Below are positions 24,698-32,232 of a stretch of 64,000 nucleotides of DNA, one piece after another (position 1 is the first letter of the stretch; every line of letters starts with the position of its first letter). This DNA is from JBALVT01 sp036960305 (GTDB lineage Bacteria; Pseudomonadota; Gammaproteobacteria; Pseudomonadales; Halieaceae): assembly GCA_036960305.1 (NCBI GenBank), contig JBALWA010000010.1, forward strand, positions 30,930 to 94,929, given 5' to 3'. The translations under genes were made by a program, and so were the position numbers. The notes below the pieces were generated by a model. The model saw only the letters and a program-made list of their open reading frames with translations. It had not been told where the DNA came from and made no database searches.

Positions 24698-25749
24698 ATA
24701 AGAGAAAAGGGGGGCTGCTATTGCCTCTGGGCGCCATTGTCATCCTCTTGCTGTTGGTGGCACTAATGGCGGGTTACTTCAGCGATAAGATTGAGCCGGG
24801 TCTCGATGGAATCGGGATGGTCGACGCCTCCTCTGCAGTTGAAGTTGTGCGCTTGAAGGGCGCATTCACCGAGCCGGTTCCCGCCTCTGTGGAGGCCAGG
24901 GAAGCCACCATTATTTCCTCACGCCTGATGGCCCGTATCACCGCTATAGAAGTTCGTGCCGGCGACTACGTCGACGCAGGGCAGCTGTTGCTCACGCTGG
25001 AGAGTATCGACCTGCAGGCCCGCGTGCTCCAGGCCAGGGAGCAGGTCCGGGCGGTGAAAGCAAGACTCACCGAGGCCAGGCAAAATCTGGTGCGAGCGAA
25101 AGAACTGCATGGGAAGGGGCTGATTGCCGTGGCTGATCGGGATGCTGCGCAAGCCAACGCGAGTTCTCTGGAGGCGGACTTTGCGGCCTCTCAGCAGGCA
25201 TTGGAGGAGGCGGAGACTGCGATGAGCTACACCGAAATCCGCTCGCCGATTGCCGGTCGGGTAGTCGATCGCTTCGCCGAACCTGGCGACACGGCTTCCC
25301 CGGGCACGACGCTTTTGTCCCTGTACAATCCTTTTTCCCTGTGGGCGGAAGCACGCGTGCGTGAACAATTGGCTTTGTCCCTGGACGTGGGGCATGAACT
25401 GCGGGTGGAGATTCCGTCGCTGGAAAAATCTATGACCGCGCGTATCGAGGAGATCGTGCCCGCGGCAGACCCGGGCTCCCGCAGTTTTTTAGTGAAGGCA
25501 GTATTGCCATCAGACCAGGGGCTTCTGCCGGGTATGTACGCCCGCCTGCAGGTGCCAGCCGGTGAACGTACCCGCCTCGTTATACCCGTAGACCGGGTAG
25601 CGCAGCTTGGTCAGCTTGATGTGGTTTGGGTGCTGGAGTCCGGCGGGTCGGTGCGTCGCTTTGTACGCCTAGGGCGGCGGGTAGAGGGCACAATGGTGGA
25701 AGTGGTTGCTGGCCTGGAGGAGGGAGATAAAATCCTGCGGGTGCCTTGA
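24694..25749 (+). CDS. RND periplasmic adaptor (HlyD family)
   Basis: A 351-residue membrane-fusion protein, anchored by an N-terminal helix (LLPLGAIVILLLLVALMAGY). It shows the lipoyl half-motif IEVRAGDYVDAGQLLLTLES, a helical hairpin (about residues 110-170) and the closing half-motif SYTEIRSPIAGRVVDRFAEP followed by GDTASPG. The C-terminal beta-barrel ends with VVAGLEEGDKILRVP. It overlaps the permease by 4 bases. Gene order permease-then-adaptor is the reverse of most RND operons and is shared by some ArsR-linked pumps. No outer-membrane component is encoded in the operon. Confidence 0.87.
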   Translation: MNKRKGGLLLPLGAIVILLLLVALMAGYFSDKIEPGLDGIGMVDASSAVEVVRLKGAFTEPVPASVEAREATIISSRLMARITAIEVRAGDYVDAGQLLLTLESIDLQARVLQAREQVRAVKARLTEARQNLVRAKELHGKGLIAVADRDAAQANASSLEADFAASQQALEEAETAMSYTEIRSPIAGRVVDRFAEPGDTASPGTTLLSLYNPFSLWAEARVREQLALSLDVGHELRVEIPSLEKSMTARIEEIVPAADPGSRSFLVKAVLPSDQGLLPGMYARLQVPAGERTRLVIPVDRVAQLGQLDVVWVLESGGSVRRFVRLGRRVEGTMVEVVAGLEEGDKILRVP

Positions 25750-25888
25750 GCAAAGACTGGGGGGTATTCATCACACTGCTGCCCTATAGGTTCGGTGGAC
25801 AGCGATTCGCGATTCGCTCAAATTGCTAACAATAGCGAGTGCAACGATTGTCAGCAATCAACGTCCATTGGGTGGAGAGGCGAAAGCC

Positions 25889-26785
25889 ATGCAACTGAAA
25901 ACACTATTAAAGCATCCTGCCATCAATGAGTGGCGTTTGCTGGGCTGTATCACGCTAGTCATGTCCCTGGCCGTCATTGGCACTGCCAGTGGCCTCGATT
26001 TATCACGGGCCGAATCGGTGTCCGCCATGATTGCGTACTCGGTGCGCTGGTCGGTACCATGGCTTTACCTCGCGTTCGCTGCGTCGTCCCTGCAACAACT
26101 TGTTGGCAACGATCTTAGCCGCTGGTTACTGCGTAATCGCAAGATCATGGGGCTCAGCTTTGCTACAGGTATGACTTGGCAGGTCTCATTCATTCTCTGG
26201 CTGGTGATTGGCCACAGCGATTATTACGTGAATGAGGTCTATGTCTTACGTGATGCGATCGAGGGCTTGGTGGGCTATGCGCTGCTCATTGCCATGACGG
26301 TCACCACCTTCAAGTTCGCGCGCAGCGCCATGAAGCCGAAGCACTGGAAAACACTGCACCGATGGGGCATATACTACCTCTGGGCTTATGCATTCAGCGT
26401 CTACTGGCATGAACTATTTTATTATAAAGAGCCAGACTGGGTTGACTATTGCTACTATCTTGGCGGTGCGCTGTCCTTGCTACTGCGAATAACCGCCTGG
26501 AGTAAAAAACAACTCCAGCAGGCAGAAAAGCAAGGCCGACTGGCCGAGGCATCGTCAGTGCCGTGGTCTGGATTGGGCGCGATGTTAGTTGTTGCTGGCT
26601 TACTGGCTGCAGTAATGGGGCTGTGGTGGGCCGATATGGCCTACCTTTATTTTTGGGATGTCAGCTCATTCAGCTGGTTGGAGCTGTACATGCCTTACTG
26701 GCCCTTTATTCCCTACCTGCCGATGTTTCTGGTACTGGCGGGAGTCGCCCTGCGTGTGCGGGGGCAGACCCTTCGCGTTCATTGA
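25889..26785 (+). CDS. Polytopic membrane protein, ferric-reductase-like
   Basis: A 298-residue membrane protein with about seven transmembrane helices. I use ATG at 25889 because it follows GGTGGAGAGG; earlier in-frame starts give a non-membrane extension. Histidines at fixed helix positions (IGHSDYYVNE, HWKTLHRWGIYYLW, VYWHELFYY) are in the pattern of ferric-reductase-like transmembrane domains, which bind two b haems, so an electron-transfer role is plausible. There is no NAD/FAD-binding domain, unlike full ferric reductases; it resembles MsrQ-like stand-alone membrane parts. It follows the RND operon by 139 bases and converges with the DJ-1-type gene. Confidence 0.5.
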   Translation: MQLKTLLKHPAINEWRLLGCITLVMSLAVIGTASGLDLSRAESVSAMIAYSVRWSVPWLYLAFAASSLQQLVGNDLSRWLLRNRKIMGLSFATGMTWQVSFILWLVIGHSDYYVNEVYVLRDAIEGLVGYALLIAMTVTTFKFARSAMKPKHWKTLHRWGIYYLWAYAFSVYWHELFYYKEPDWVDYCYYLGGALSLLLRITAWSKKQLQQAEKQGRLAEASSVPWSGLGAMLVVAGLLAAVMGLWWADMAYLYFWDVSSFSWLELYMPYWPFIPYLPMFLVLAGVALRVRGQTLRVH

Positions 26786-26801
26786 CTTGTGCTCTTCCTT
26801 G

Positions 26802-27470
26802 TTAGGGCCTGAATGCTCGATCAAGCCTGTTAAATTGAATTGACTCCGAAATTTCTTTCGAGAATTCTTCGGAGCTAAGCTTTGCCAGTAGGGAAAATGC
26901 CGCCTGGTAACTAACCGGTCCACCATTGGAAGTAATCACCTTTTTTCCGACGACTACGTTTTTGTCATATTGCACGTTAATTGCGGGGTAGGCCTTTGCA
27001 AGTTTCTTTTCGCCGCCAGCCCAGGTCGTGGCGGCTTTGCCGTCCAGAATACCCGCCTCACCCAACAGCATTGCACCTGAACAATTACTCGCCATCCAGG
27101 ATGCGGAGGCGCCCTGATTCCGAATAAAATTAATCAGGTTTTTATCTCCTATAAAATCATCCATGTCATAGGCGCTGGGAACAATGAGAACATCCAGCTC
27201 CAAATTATCATAGATAGTGCTATCCGCGATAATCCTTAGCCCTTCCTCTGAAACAACGGTTGTATTTTCAGTCGCGGAAATAACAACAACCTCATAGCTA
27301 GAAAACCATGATTTTTTCGTTGCGGCCCCAAAGACCTCAATAGGGGCGGTCACATCGCTTGTCAAAAACCCATCAAAAACCACAATGCCGATTTTTGATG
27401 ATGCGGCACTTGCAAGGCTTGTCGAGATCGAAAGAACGATCAAGCACACCAGCTTTTTAACAGTCTTCAT
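26802..27470 (-). CDS. Exported DJ-1/PfpI family protein
   Basis: A 222-residue protein with a signal peptide (LVCLIVLSISTSLASAAS) ahead of a DJ-1/PfpI (class I amidotransferase-like) domain. The nucleophile-elbow stretch is WMASNCSGAMLLGEAGILDG with the candidate cysteine in NCSGA; DVTAPIEVFGAA supplies the acidic residue usual near this site. Most relatives are cytoplasmic or are the N-terminal domain of AraC-type GlxA regulators; an exported stand-alone copy is less common. It may act as a chaperone, glyoxalase or amidase in the periplasm; which of these is unknown. Monocistronic, converging with the 25889 gene. Confidence 0.75.
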   Translation of the reverse strand: MKTVKKLVCLIVLSISTSLASAASSKIGIVVFDGFLTSDVTAPIEVFGAATKKSWFSSYEVVVISATENTTVVSEEGLRIIADSTIYDNLELDVLIVPSAYDMDDFIGDKNLINFIRNQGASASWMASNCSGAMLLGEAGILDGKAATTWAGGEKKLAKAYPAINVQYDKNVVVGKKVITSNGGPVSYQAAFSLLAKLSSEEFSKEISESIQFNRLDRAFRP

Positions 27471-27477
27471 TGTATTT

Positions 27478-27783
27478 TTACCTATACCTTAGTTGTTCAG
27501 ATTCGACAGAGTTCTCTATGAGTACTGCGTTCAGCTGCCGCCCCGGTCGTGTGATGTTGTCAACTGGATCAGCTCTTGTTCGACCGTCATCGAGCACAAA
27601 GGTTCGCTGGGCCTGGCCGTTGTTAAACTTCCCGATAATTACATCAATCAGGGTTTGATTCAAAGGGCCCTCTGAAAGCCCGTCATACCCACGACGAACC
27701 GCCGGCCTTATCGGAGGAAAAGAGGGTGGATTCCGTTGAATCGAAGGTTCGGAAAATTTCCTGGCATCATCATGCAGGCCATT
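27478..27783 (-). other. 480-base gene-poor stretch (27471-27950) with an open but start-less frame
   Basis: The interval between the DJ-1-type gene and the cupin gene has no convincing gene. One minus-strand frame stays open for about 101 codons between in-frame stops (27784-27786 and 27478-27480), but it has no ATG; the first usable start is TTG at 27663 without a clear ribosome-binding site. Its translation includes FNNGQAQRTFVLDDGRTRAD and NITRPGRQLNAVLIENSV, which I do not recognise. It may be a decayed gene or a chance frame. The cupin's own leader has a good site, AGGAGTAAG, at 27938-27946. Confidence 0.3.
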
Positions 27784-27950
27784 TCAAAGCATATCTCCCC
27801 CCGATGCAACTGACGCCAAGTACCGCGCCTATACGCAGCGAAGACCGGGTACATTGGAATACGCTAATTTAAGCGTTGAGCCAGACGTCTTCACTGTGAG
27901 CTTTTCCCGAAATATTTTTGCAATAACTGTCCTCTACAGGAGTAAGCACC

Positions 27951-28313
27951 ATGCCAGAAATCAGTGTACAACATCAGTGCGCCAATCTTACCGACCTTAT
28001 CGCAACAGAATCCTTCGGTGACCCCGTCGGCGAACTGCCGAAGCAAACTGATAGTGGGTTTTTCGAAGCAGGCAATTTGTTTGCGGGAACCTGGGAATGC
28101 GAGCCCGGTACAATGAAGCTGGATCTTGACTTAACAGAGTTTTGCCACCTGTTGCAGGGTCATTGGATATTGACCTCCGAGTCCGGCCAGGTGACCGAGA
28201 TCCGGGCTGGCGATAGCTGGGTTTTCCCCCGGGGTTGGAAGGGCACTGCTGAAGTCGTGGAGACTGTGCGCAAGGTGTATCTGATGATGATCCCCGAGGG
28301 CGAGGACAGTTAG
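27951..28313 (+). CDS. Cupin-domain protein (DUF861/EutQ-like)
   Basis: A 120-residue single-domain cupin. The second half contains the beta-barrel core CHLLQGHWILTSESGQ, then AGDSWVFPRGWKGTAEVVE, which is the DUF861 type with a GD turn and PxGW motif. Many members lack a full metal-binding triad, and here only one histidine (CHLLQGH) is close to the site, so catalysis is doubtful. A sugar- or amine-related small-molecule-binding role is typical of the family but unproven. It converges with the flavin-type oxidase gene. Confidence 0.75.
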   Translation: MPEISVQHQCANLTDLIATESFGDPVGELPKQTDSGFFEAGNLFAGTWECEPGTMKLDLDLTEFCHLLQGHWILTSESGQVTEIRAGDSWVFPRGWKGTAEVVETVRKVYLMMIPEGEDS

Positions 28314-28347
28314 CTATACGGCATAGATCACAGGGGGTGGAGGTAGG

Positions 28348-28773
28348 CTATTCCTTGGAGCCATCCAGGGTAAGCCAGCGCTCAGGCCGCATAATATAAC
28401 GCTTCCACTCGGAGGGCGGCAGGCTGGAAATATAGGCTGGACCTTCCTGCTCTCCGAGATAGCGAATGGCCATGGGGATTTCATGCTGTTCGCGATCATC
28501 TTCCGCTATCTCGATAATCGGCCCCTCGACACTCACATAGGCGTAGGGCGGACTTTCATCCTGTACACACAGGCTGATACGCTTCCCAAGGTGAAGTAAC
28601 TTCCCCTTTCGCGACAGGGGCTGGGTCTCAAACCAAATATCGCCACCTCGCTCATACCAATACCAGACCGGAACAGTCAGTGGGCCTCGTCCTTCGTTGG
28701 AGATACCCACTACCCCCACGTGGACGCCGGCTAGAAACGCTTCACGTTCCTGTGTGCTCATTTTCAAAGTCAT
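28348..28773 (-). CDS. Pyridoxamine-phosphate-oxidase-fold protein
   Basis: A 141-residue split-barrel flavin- or F420-binding protein of the PNP-oxidase-like superfamily. Typical stretches are GVVGISNEGRGPLTVPVWYW (cofactor-binding strand pair), ISLCVQDESPPYAYVSVEGP and the C-terminal WKRYIMRPERWLTLD. It lacks the residues of true PdxH and is half its length. Likely binds FMN and reduces a small organic compound in the cytoplasm. The start may be the fifth codon (MSTQERE) rather than the first. It begins 4 bases after the stop of the 28778 gene, so they form an operon. Confidence 0.75.
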   Translation of the reverse strand: MTLKMSTQEREAFLAGVHVGVVGISNEGRGPLTVPVWYWYERGGDIWFETQPLSRKGKLLHLGKRISLCVQDESPPYAYVSVEGPIIEIAEDDREQHEIPMAIRYLGEQEGPAYISSLPPSEWKRYIMRPERWLTLDGSKE

Positions 28774-28777
28774 ACAA

Positions 28778-29995
28778 TTATTGTCCTGTCTCGCTTTCGG
28801 TGTTGATTGTCACCTGACAAAGGGAGTTGCCCTGCTCCAGGCAGTTAAACGCGATCTGATCAGAGCTGGCTGTTGCGCCCAAAGCGGGGTCTAGGTAATC
28901 CACCATTCGCGCCTTCCCCTGGCCTAGTAGTGCCAACTGATACTGCACCATGCCTCGCAAGCCCTGGAAGTCGTGAATCCGAAAGATATAGCCGGCCGCG
29001 CCAGCCGCTGCGCCCACCAGTGTTTGCCCGGCTGGGTTGTAGAGTGACCAGGTGCCGACTGCACGCTTGAAAAAGAGGTCACTGCTACACTGTGTTCCGT
29101 CCTGCTGTTCAGTCAGAAGAGCAGCCACAGGCAAGCCTGCCAGACAGATGGCCGGAGCGATTGCCTGCGCGTAGTACTGGTTCATAGTGGCTTGAGGCTG
29201 TAACAACAGCATGGTACGCCAGGGCGAGATACCATAGGCCTGCGCCAGAACCTGGCTGTCAGGCGGAGTCAGTAGCCCCGCGAGATTTCTAAACTCGTTC
29301 TCATAAGCGGTTACCAGTGTTGTGGGTTCCAATCCGGAGGTGAGGAGAATCTCGTTCAGCTTATTCAGTACTTCTTCGTCCACATCCTCGAGCAAAAGGT
29401 ATTCCGACACAAACTGGTGATCGGTCCACAGCCCGGCCACGGCTACCATTTTCTCCAGCATGGAGTGGCCTTCCCGGTACAACAATTTCCAGAAGCGGAT
29501 GTCACTTTCCAGCGTGCGTATAAATTGCTCGGAAGAGTCCCGGGAAACCAGGGCCAGGTTCAGCTGGGCCAGTTGGAGTATTACACCCCACTGGGGAGTC
29601 GCAGCGTCCGAGGAGCTTTTGACGAGGTGGTGAAAATCCCGTGACTGCAAAAGCTTGCGGTATTCCGTCAAGTTCTTGTCGATTTCCCGCAATGTACCCG
29701 GCTCGCCTGCCGCCATGTCCTCGCGCAGAACCGCCAGGCAACCCAGTTGTGTTCTGGGGGCACAGCGAGTGAAGTCTTCCAGTGCATTGTTGCTGTCGGG
29801 CACGGTCAGCGACTGTCGGATTAGCTCGCCGGGTGATTCGCTGTTGGGGGGGGTACTCAATATACGCAGGACGTCAGTACCGGGGTGCTGGTCAAACAAC
29901 GGACTGTTGATGGCAGCCGTAACGCCCAGCGCTGCGACCAGGGCGAACCCGATCCAGCGCGCAGTTCTCAAAGTTGCCATTTCGTCAGCCTTCAT
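28778..29995 (-). CDS. Membrane-anchored protein of unknown function
   Basis: A 405-residue protein not recognised by me. It has one N-terminal transmembrane helix (WIGFALVAALGVTAAINS) after a short charged segment, then a mostly helical periplasmic part with two early cysteines (CAPRTQLGC) and later AICLAGLPVAALLTEQQDGT with further cysteines. A hydrophobic AGAAGYIF segment lies near residue 335. It is co-transcribed with the flavin-type protein (4-base gap) and diverges from a ToxR-like regulator with only 111 bases between the start codons. Control by that regulator is a fair inference; function is open. Confidence 0.6.
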   Translation of the reverse strand: MKADEMATLRTARWIGFALVAALGVTAAINSPLFDQHPGTDVLRILSTPPNSESPGELIRQSLTVPDSNNALEDFTRCAPRTQLGCLAVLREDMAAGEPGTLREIDKNLTEYRKLLQSRDFHHLVKSSSDAATPQWGVILQLAQLNLALVSRDSSEQFIRTLESDIRFWKLLYREGHSMLEKMVAVAGLWTDHQFVSEYLLLEDVDEEVLNKLNEILLTSGLEPTTLVTAYENEFRNLAGLLTPPDSQVLAQAYGISPWRTMLLLQPQATMNQYYAQAIAPAICLAGLPVAALLTEQQDGTQCSSDLFFKRAVGTWSLYNPAGQTLVGAAAGAAGYIFRIHDFQGLRGMVQYQLALLGQGKARMVDYLDPALGATASSDQIAFNCLEQGNSLCQVTINTESETGQ

Positions 29996-30106
29996 TTCGT
30001 GGTCATGGCTATATCATTGTTTTATATGCGAATTTATTCCTGAGCAAAACCCGAGTAAAAACCGCTCACGCACTACAAGCCACCTCATGGGTGCTAATAT
30101 GACCCT

Positions 30107-30943
30107 ATGACAAGTCGTTCCACTAATTTAAGGTATCACACAGGCGGCATCGATATCGCCCCGGACAAAGGCACGCTTGCGGCGGACAGCAACACGCTCC
30201 ATCTCGGTCCAATTAACATGAAAGTGCTGGAGGCACTTCTACGGGGTCATGGTGAATTGGTCAGCCGAGAGGAACTGTTCAAGCAGGTCTGGCCGAATCA
30301 GCTTGTTAGCGACGAGACCCTGACCAAGTGCATTTCTGACATTCGCCTAAACCTTGGCAAACTGAGCAGTGAGCAAAAGTTTATCCACACGGTTCCCAAG
30401 AAGGGCTACCAGTGGTTACCTGAAGTTATCGAGGGGGAGGCCGATTCAGCAAGCCGGGAAAGCAGGAAACGCCTATCCCATATTTCCAGCAGTCTGTTCG
30501 CGCTGGTTCTCCTGGCGGTACTGCTGCTGGTCAGTGGCGGATTTCTGTTGGTACCGGACAACAACACAGTCACTATCGCCCTGTTGCCCATCAGGGCTGA
30601 CGGCGAGCAAGCCCGCCAGGTCGCCAGTGCACTAGATGATAACCTGCAGGTGCAATTGGTGGAAACCAATGCCCTGCGACTGCTGTCCGGTGAGGCCGTT
30701 ATCGAATTGCCGCCAAATCCCTTCCATTACCTGCACAGTGAGTTCGGTACCCACTGGGTACTTGAGGGAAGGGTGAGGGCAGTGAGCGACACTGTGCGGG
30801 TTTCACTCAGCCTGGTGGATGCCAGCACCGCAATTGTGATTCATACCCGCATAGCGCTTGTTTCCCCCGCGCCTGCAGAGCTGGCCCGATTCAGCGAGGC
30901 ATTTATCGCGGAGATCGTCACCTTGGCAGTTGCCGGGGAGTAG
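30107..30943 (+). CDS. ToxR/CadC-like membrane-bound transcription regulator
   Basis: A 278-residue one-component regulator. Residues about 30-105 form an OmpR/PhoB-type winged helix (HGELVSREELFKQVWPNQLV, DETLTKCISDIRLNLG, FIHTVPKKGYQWLPEV) with no receiver domain before it. A transmembrane helix follows (LFALVLLAVLLLVSGGFLLV, about 135-155), and a periplasmic domain of about 120 residues resembles TolB-N/FlgO-type folds (TVTIALLPIRADGEQARQVA). It thus senses something outside and acts on DNA from the membrane, as CadC does. The adjacent divergent operon 29995-28348 is the likely target. Confidence 0.8.
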   Translation: MTSRSTNLRYHTGGIDIAPDKGTLAADSNTLHLGPINMKVLEALLRGHGELVSREELFKQVWPNQLVSDETLTKCISDIRLNLGKLSSEQKFIHTVPKKGYQWLPEVIEGEADSASRESRKRLSHISSSLFALVLLAVLLLVSGGFLLVPDNNTVTIALLPIRADGEQARQVASALDDNLQVQLVETNALRLLSGEAVIELPPNPFHYLHSEFGTHWVLEGRVRAVSDTVRVSLSLVDASTAIVIHTRIALVSPAPAELARFSEAFIAEIVTLAVAGE

Positions 30944-31018
30944 GGCTAAACGAATCAAGCGACGAAACTCTGGGGGCAGCTATTCACACGTTGAATCGCT
31001 CTTACCCAGGGCAGGGCT

Positions 31019-31405
31019 CTATTTACCGGCTGCCAGGTCAGCAATGCTCCCGTCACTCTTGTACACGGCAAACCGCTCAATCTCTCCCTGATTAATCGCT
31101 TTAACCATCGTGTCGAGTTGCTGATCTGTCTCTGAAAAGCTGGGTAGTTCGTTTTCTTTGCCCAATAATCCAGCAATAAAGACTAAATCCCAGGACTTTC
31201 CGGTTTGTTTGGTATCCTCAACCAGTCCTGGAAAATTGTTCAACTCGTGCAACTCTTTATCAATAAACATCACAGGCGTTATTGAGAAGTCGCCACGATT
31301 CCCCTGGCCATCCATACGACCTGCCGTTTCAGCGAAAACAAACAGTATCCGCTGTGCTTCTTTTTTGCTCCGACTGCGTTCCAGTAACGCATCGTATGTC
31401 AACAT
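31019..31405 (-). CDS. Small cytoplasmic protein of a family often labelled 'ribonucleotide reductase subunit alpha'
   Basis: A 128-residue soluble protein with no signal or membrane segment. The opening MLTYDALLERSRSKKEAQRI, followed by LLFVFAETAG, and the later SWDLVFIAGLLGKENELPSF are in the style of a proteobacterial family that databases often call 'ribonucleotide reductase subunit alpha'. It has none of the cysteines or the barrel of a real reductase, so that name should not be trusted. Function unknown. Monocistronic, between the ToxR-like and TetR genes. Confidence 0.6.
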   Translation of the reverse strand: MLTYDALLERSRSKKEAQRILFVFAETAGRMDGQGNRGDFSITPVMFIDKELHELNNFPGLVEDTKQTGKSWDLVFIAGLLGKENELPSFSETDQQLDTMVKAINQGEIERFAVYKSDGSIADLAAGK

Positions 31406-31489
31406 AGTTATTTACTCAGTTTTCAGATCACGGTTTTCGGGAACGAATCTACCGTTGTGAAAGTTCGATAGGGTGCCGCCTTCAATCCG

Positions 31490-32095
31490 TTAATCATGTA
31501 CCAGCGAAGTGAGAATATGCTCTACAAAGGAGTCTCTTCTAGCCTCCGAAACACCGTCAAATACCATTTTTGCCAAAAATGCTGATGACGCGCTGATGAC
31601 TTGTGCGCGGTCGCGTATGTCGTCCTCGTCAACCTTTTTGGTTCTGATACTATCCTTGATCATTTGCATGAGTGAATCTACCAGGCGGGCTTCAAACTTT
31701 CGAAACTGCTGCTGAAGTTCCGGTGCAAAGTGCATGTTCCACATGAGCCAAACCTTTACATAGTCGGGCTCCTGGACGGCTAAGTCGCAAAATAGAGTGG
31801 CGGTAGCTGCCAGGCGTTCATCGGGATCGGGCAGCGCCTCTGCGGGAGGAACGATGGCTTCAATTAATCTCTGCCCCACCTCCTCGAGGGTGGAAGTCAC
31901 CAGGGCGTCCCGATTGGGGAAATAGGTAAAAATGGTGGGCACAGACACATTGCAGGCCCTTGCTAGATCTGCGTGTTTAGTGGCCCCGATGCCCTTGGCT
32001 GCCATGCAGGCAACCCCGGCCCTCAAGAGCTGTAGCTTACGTTCTTCCGGCTCCATTTGTGGAGCGCGTTTGCGTTGGTTCATGGCTTTAGCCAT
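31490..32095 (-). CDS. TetR-family transcription regulator
   Basis: A 201-residue repressor-type protein. The N-terminal helix-turn-helix (about residues 25-65) reads LLRAGVACMAAKGIGATKHA, followed by DLARACNVSVPTIFTYFPNR with the usual TYF-x-N/S-R after the recognition helix. The C-terminal helical domain binds an unknown ligand. It lies upstream of nothing on its own strand but just downstream of the end of the molybdoenzyme operon. The operator-like palindromes TATCAnTGATA at 42.9 and 51.2 kb have TetR-type form, so it is a candidate regulator of the whole island; that is untested. Confidence 0.85.
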   Translation of the reverse strand: MAKAMNQRKRAPQMEPEERKLQLLRAGVACMAAKGIGATKHADLARACNVSVPTIFTYFPNRDALVTSTLEEVGQRLIEAIVPPAEALPDPDERLAATATLFCDLAVQEPDYVKVWLMWNMHFAPELQQQFRKFEARLVDSLMQMIKDSIRTKKVDEDDIRDRAQVISASSAFLAKMVFDGVSEARRDSFVEHILTSLVHD

Positions 32096-32215
32096 TATTC
32101 AGTCCCTTTTCTAACAATTTCGCTTAGTGTACATGTCGCTACGGGCTAGTAGCCAGAATTACGAGTATTCTCCCCGAGATAGACGCCAATATGCCCGTTG
32201 CTTAAAATGGAGTGT

Positions 32216-32232
32216 TCAGCGGCCACCGCTGA
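32216..32232 (-). terminator. Stop-codon hairpin at end of molybdoenzyme operon
   Basis: TCAGCGG and CCGCTGA form a perfect 7-base stem with a 3-base loop that overlaps the stop codon of the beta-propeller gene. After it on the minus strand comes a short ATTTTAAG, a weak T-tract about 10 bases later. It may help end the operon or slow ribosomes at the stop; a weak call. Confidence 0.3.

Noticed and set aside
31019..31405. Ribonucleotide reductase alpha subunit
   Set aside because: The protein is 128 residues with none of the catalytic cysteines or barrel; the label would be a database error.
32100..32215. Palindromic TGTACA-centred operator upstream of the TetR gene
   Set aside because: The half-sites TAGTG and CGCTA are offset by one base and do not form a clean inverted repeat.
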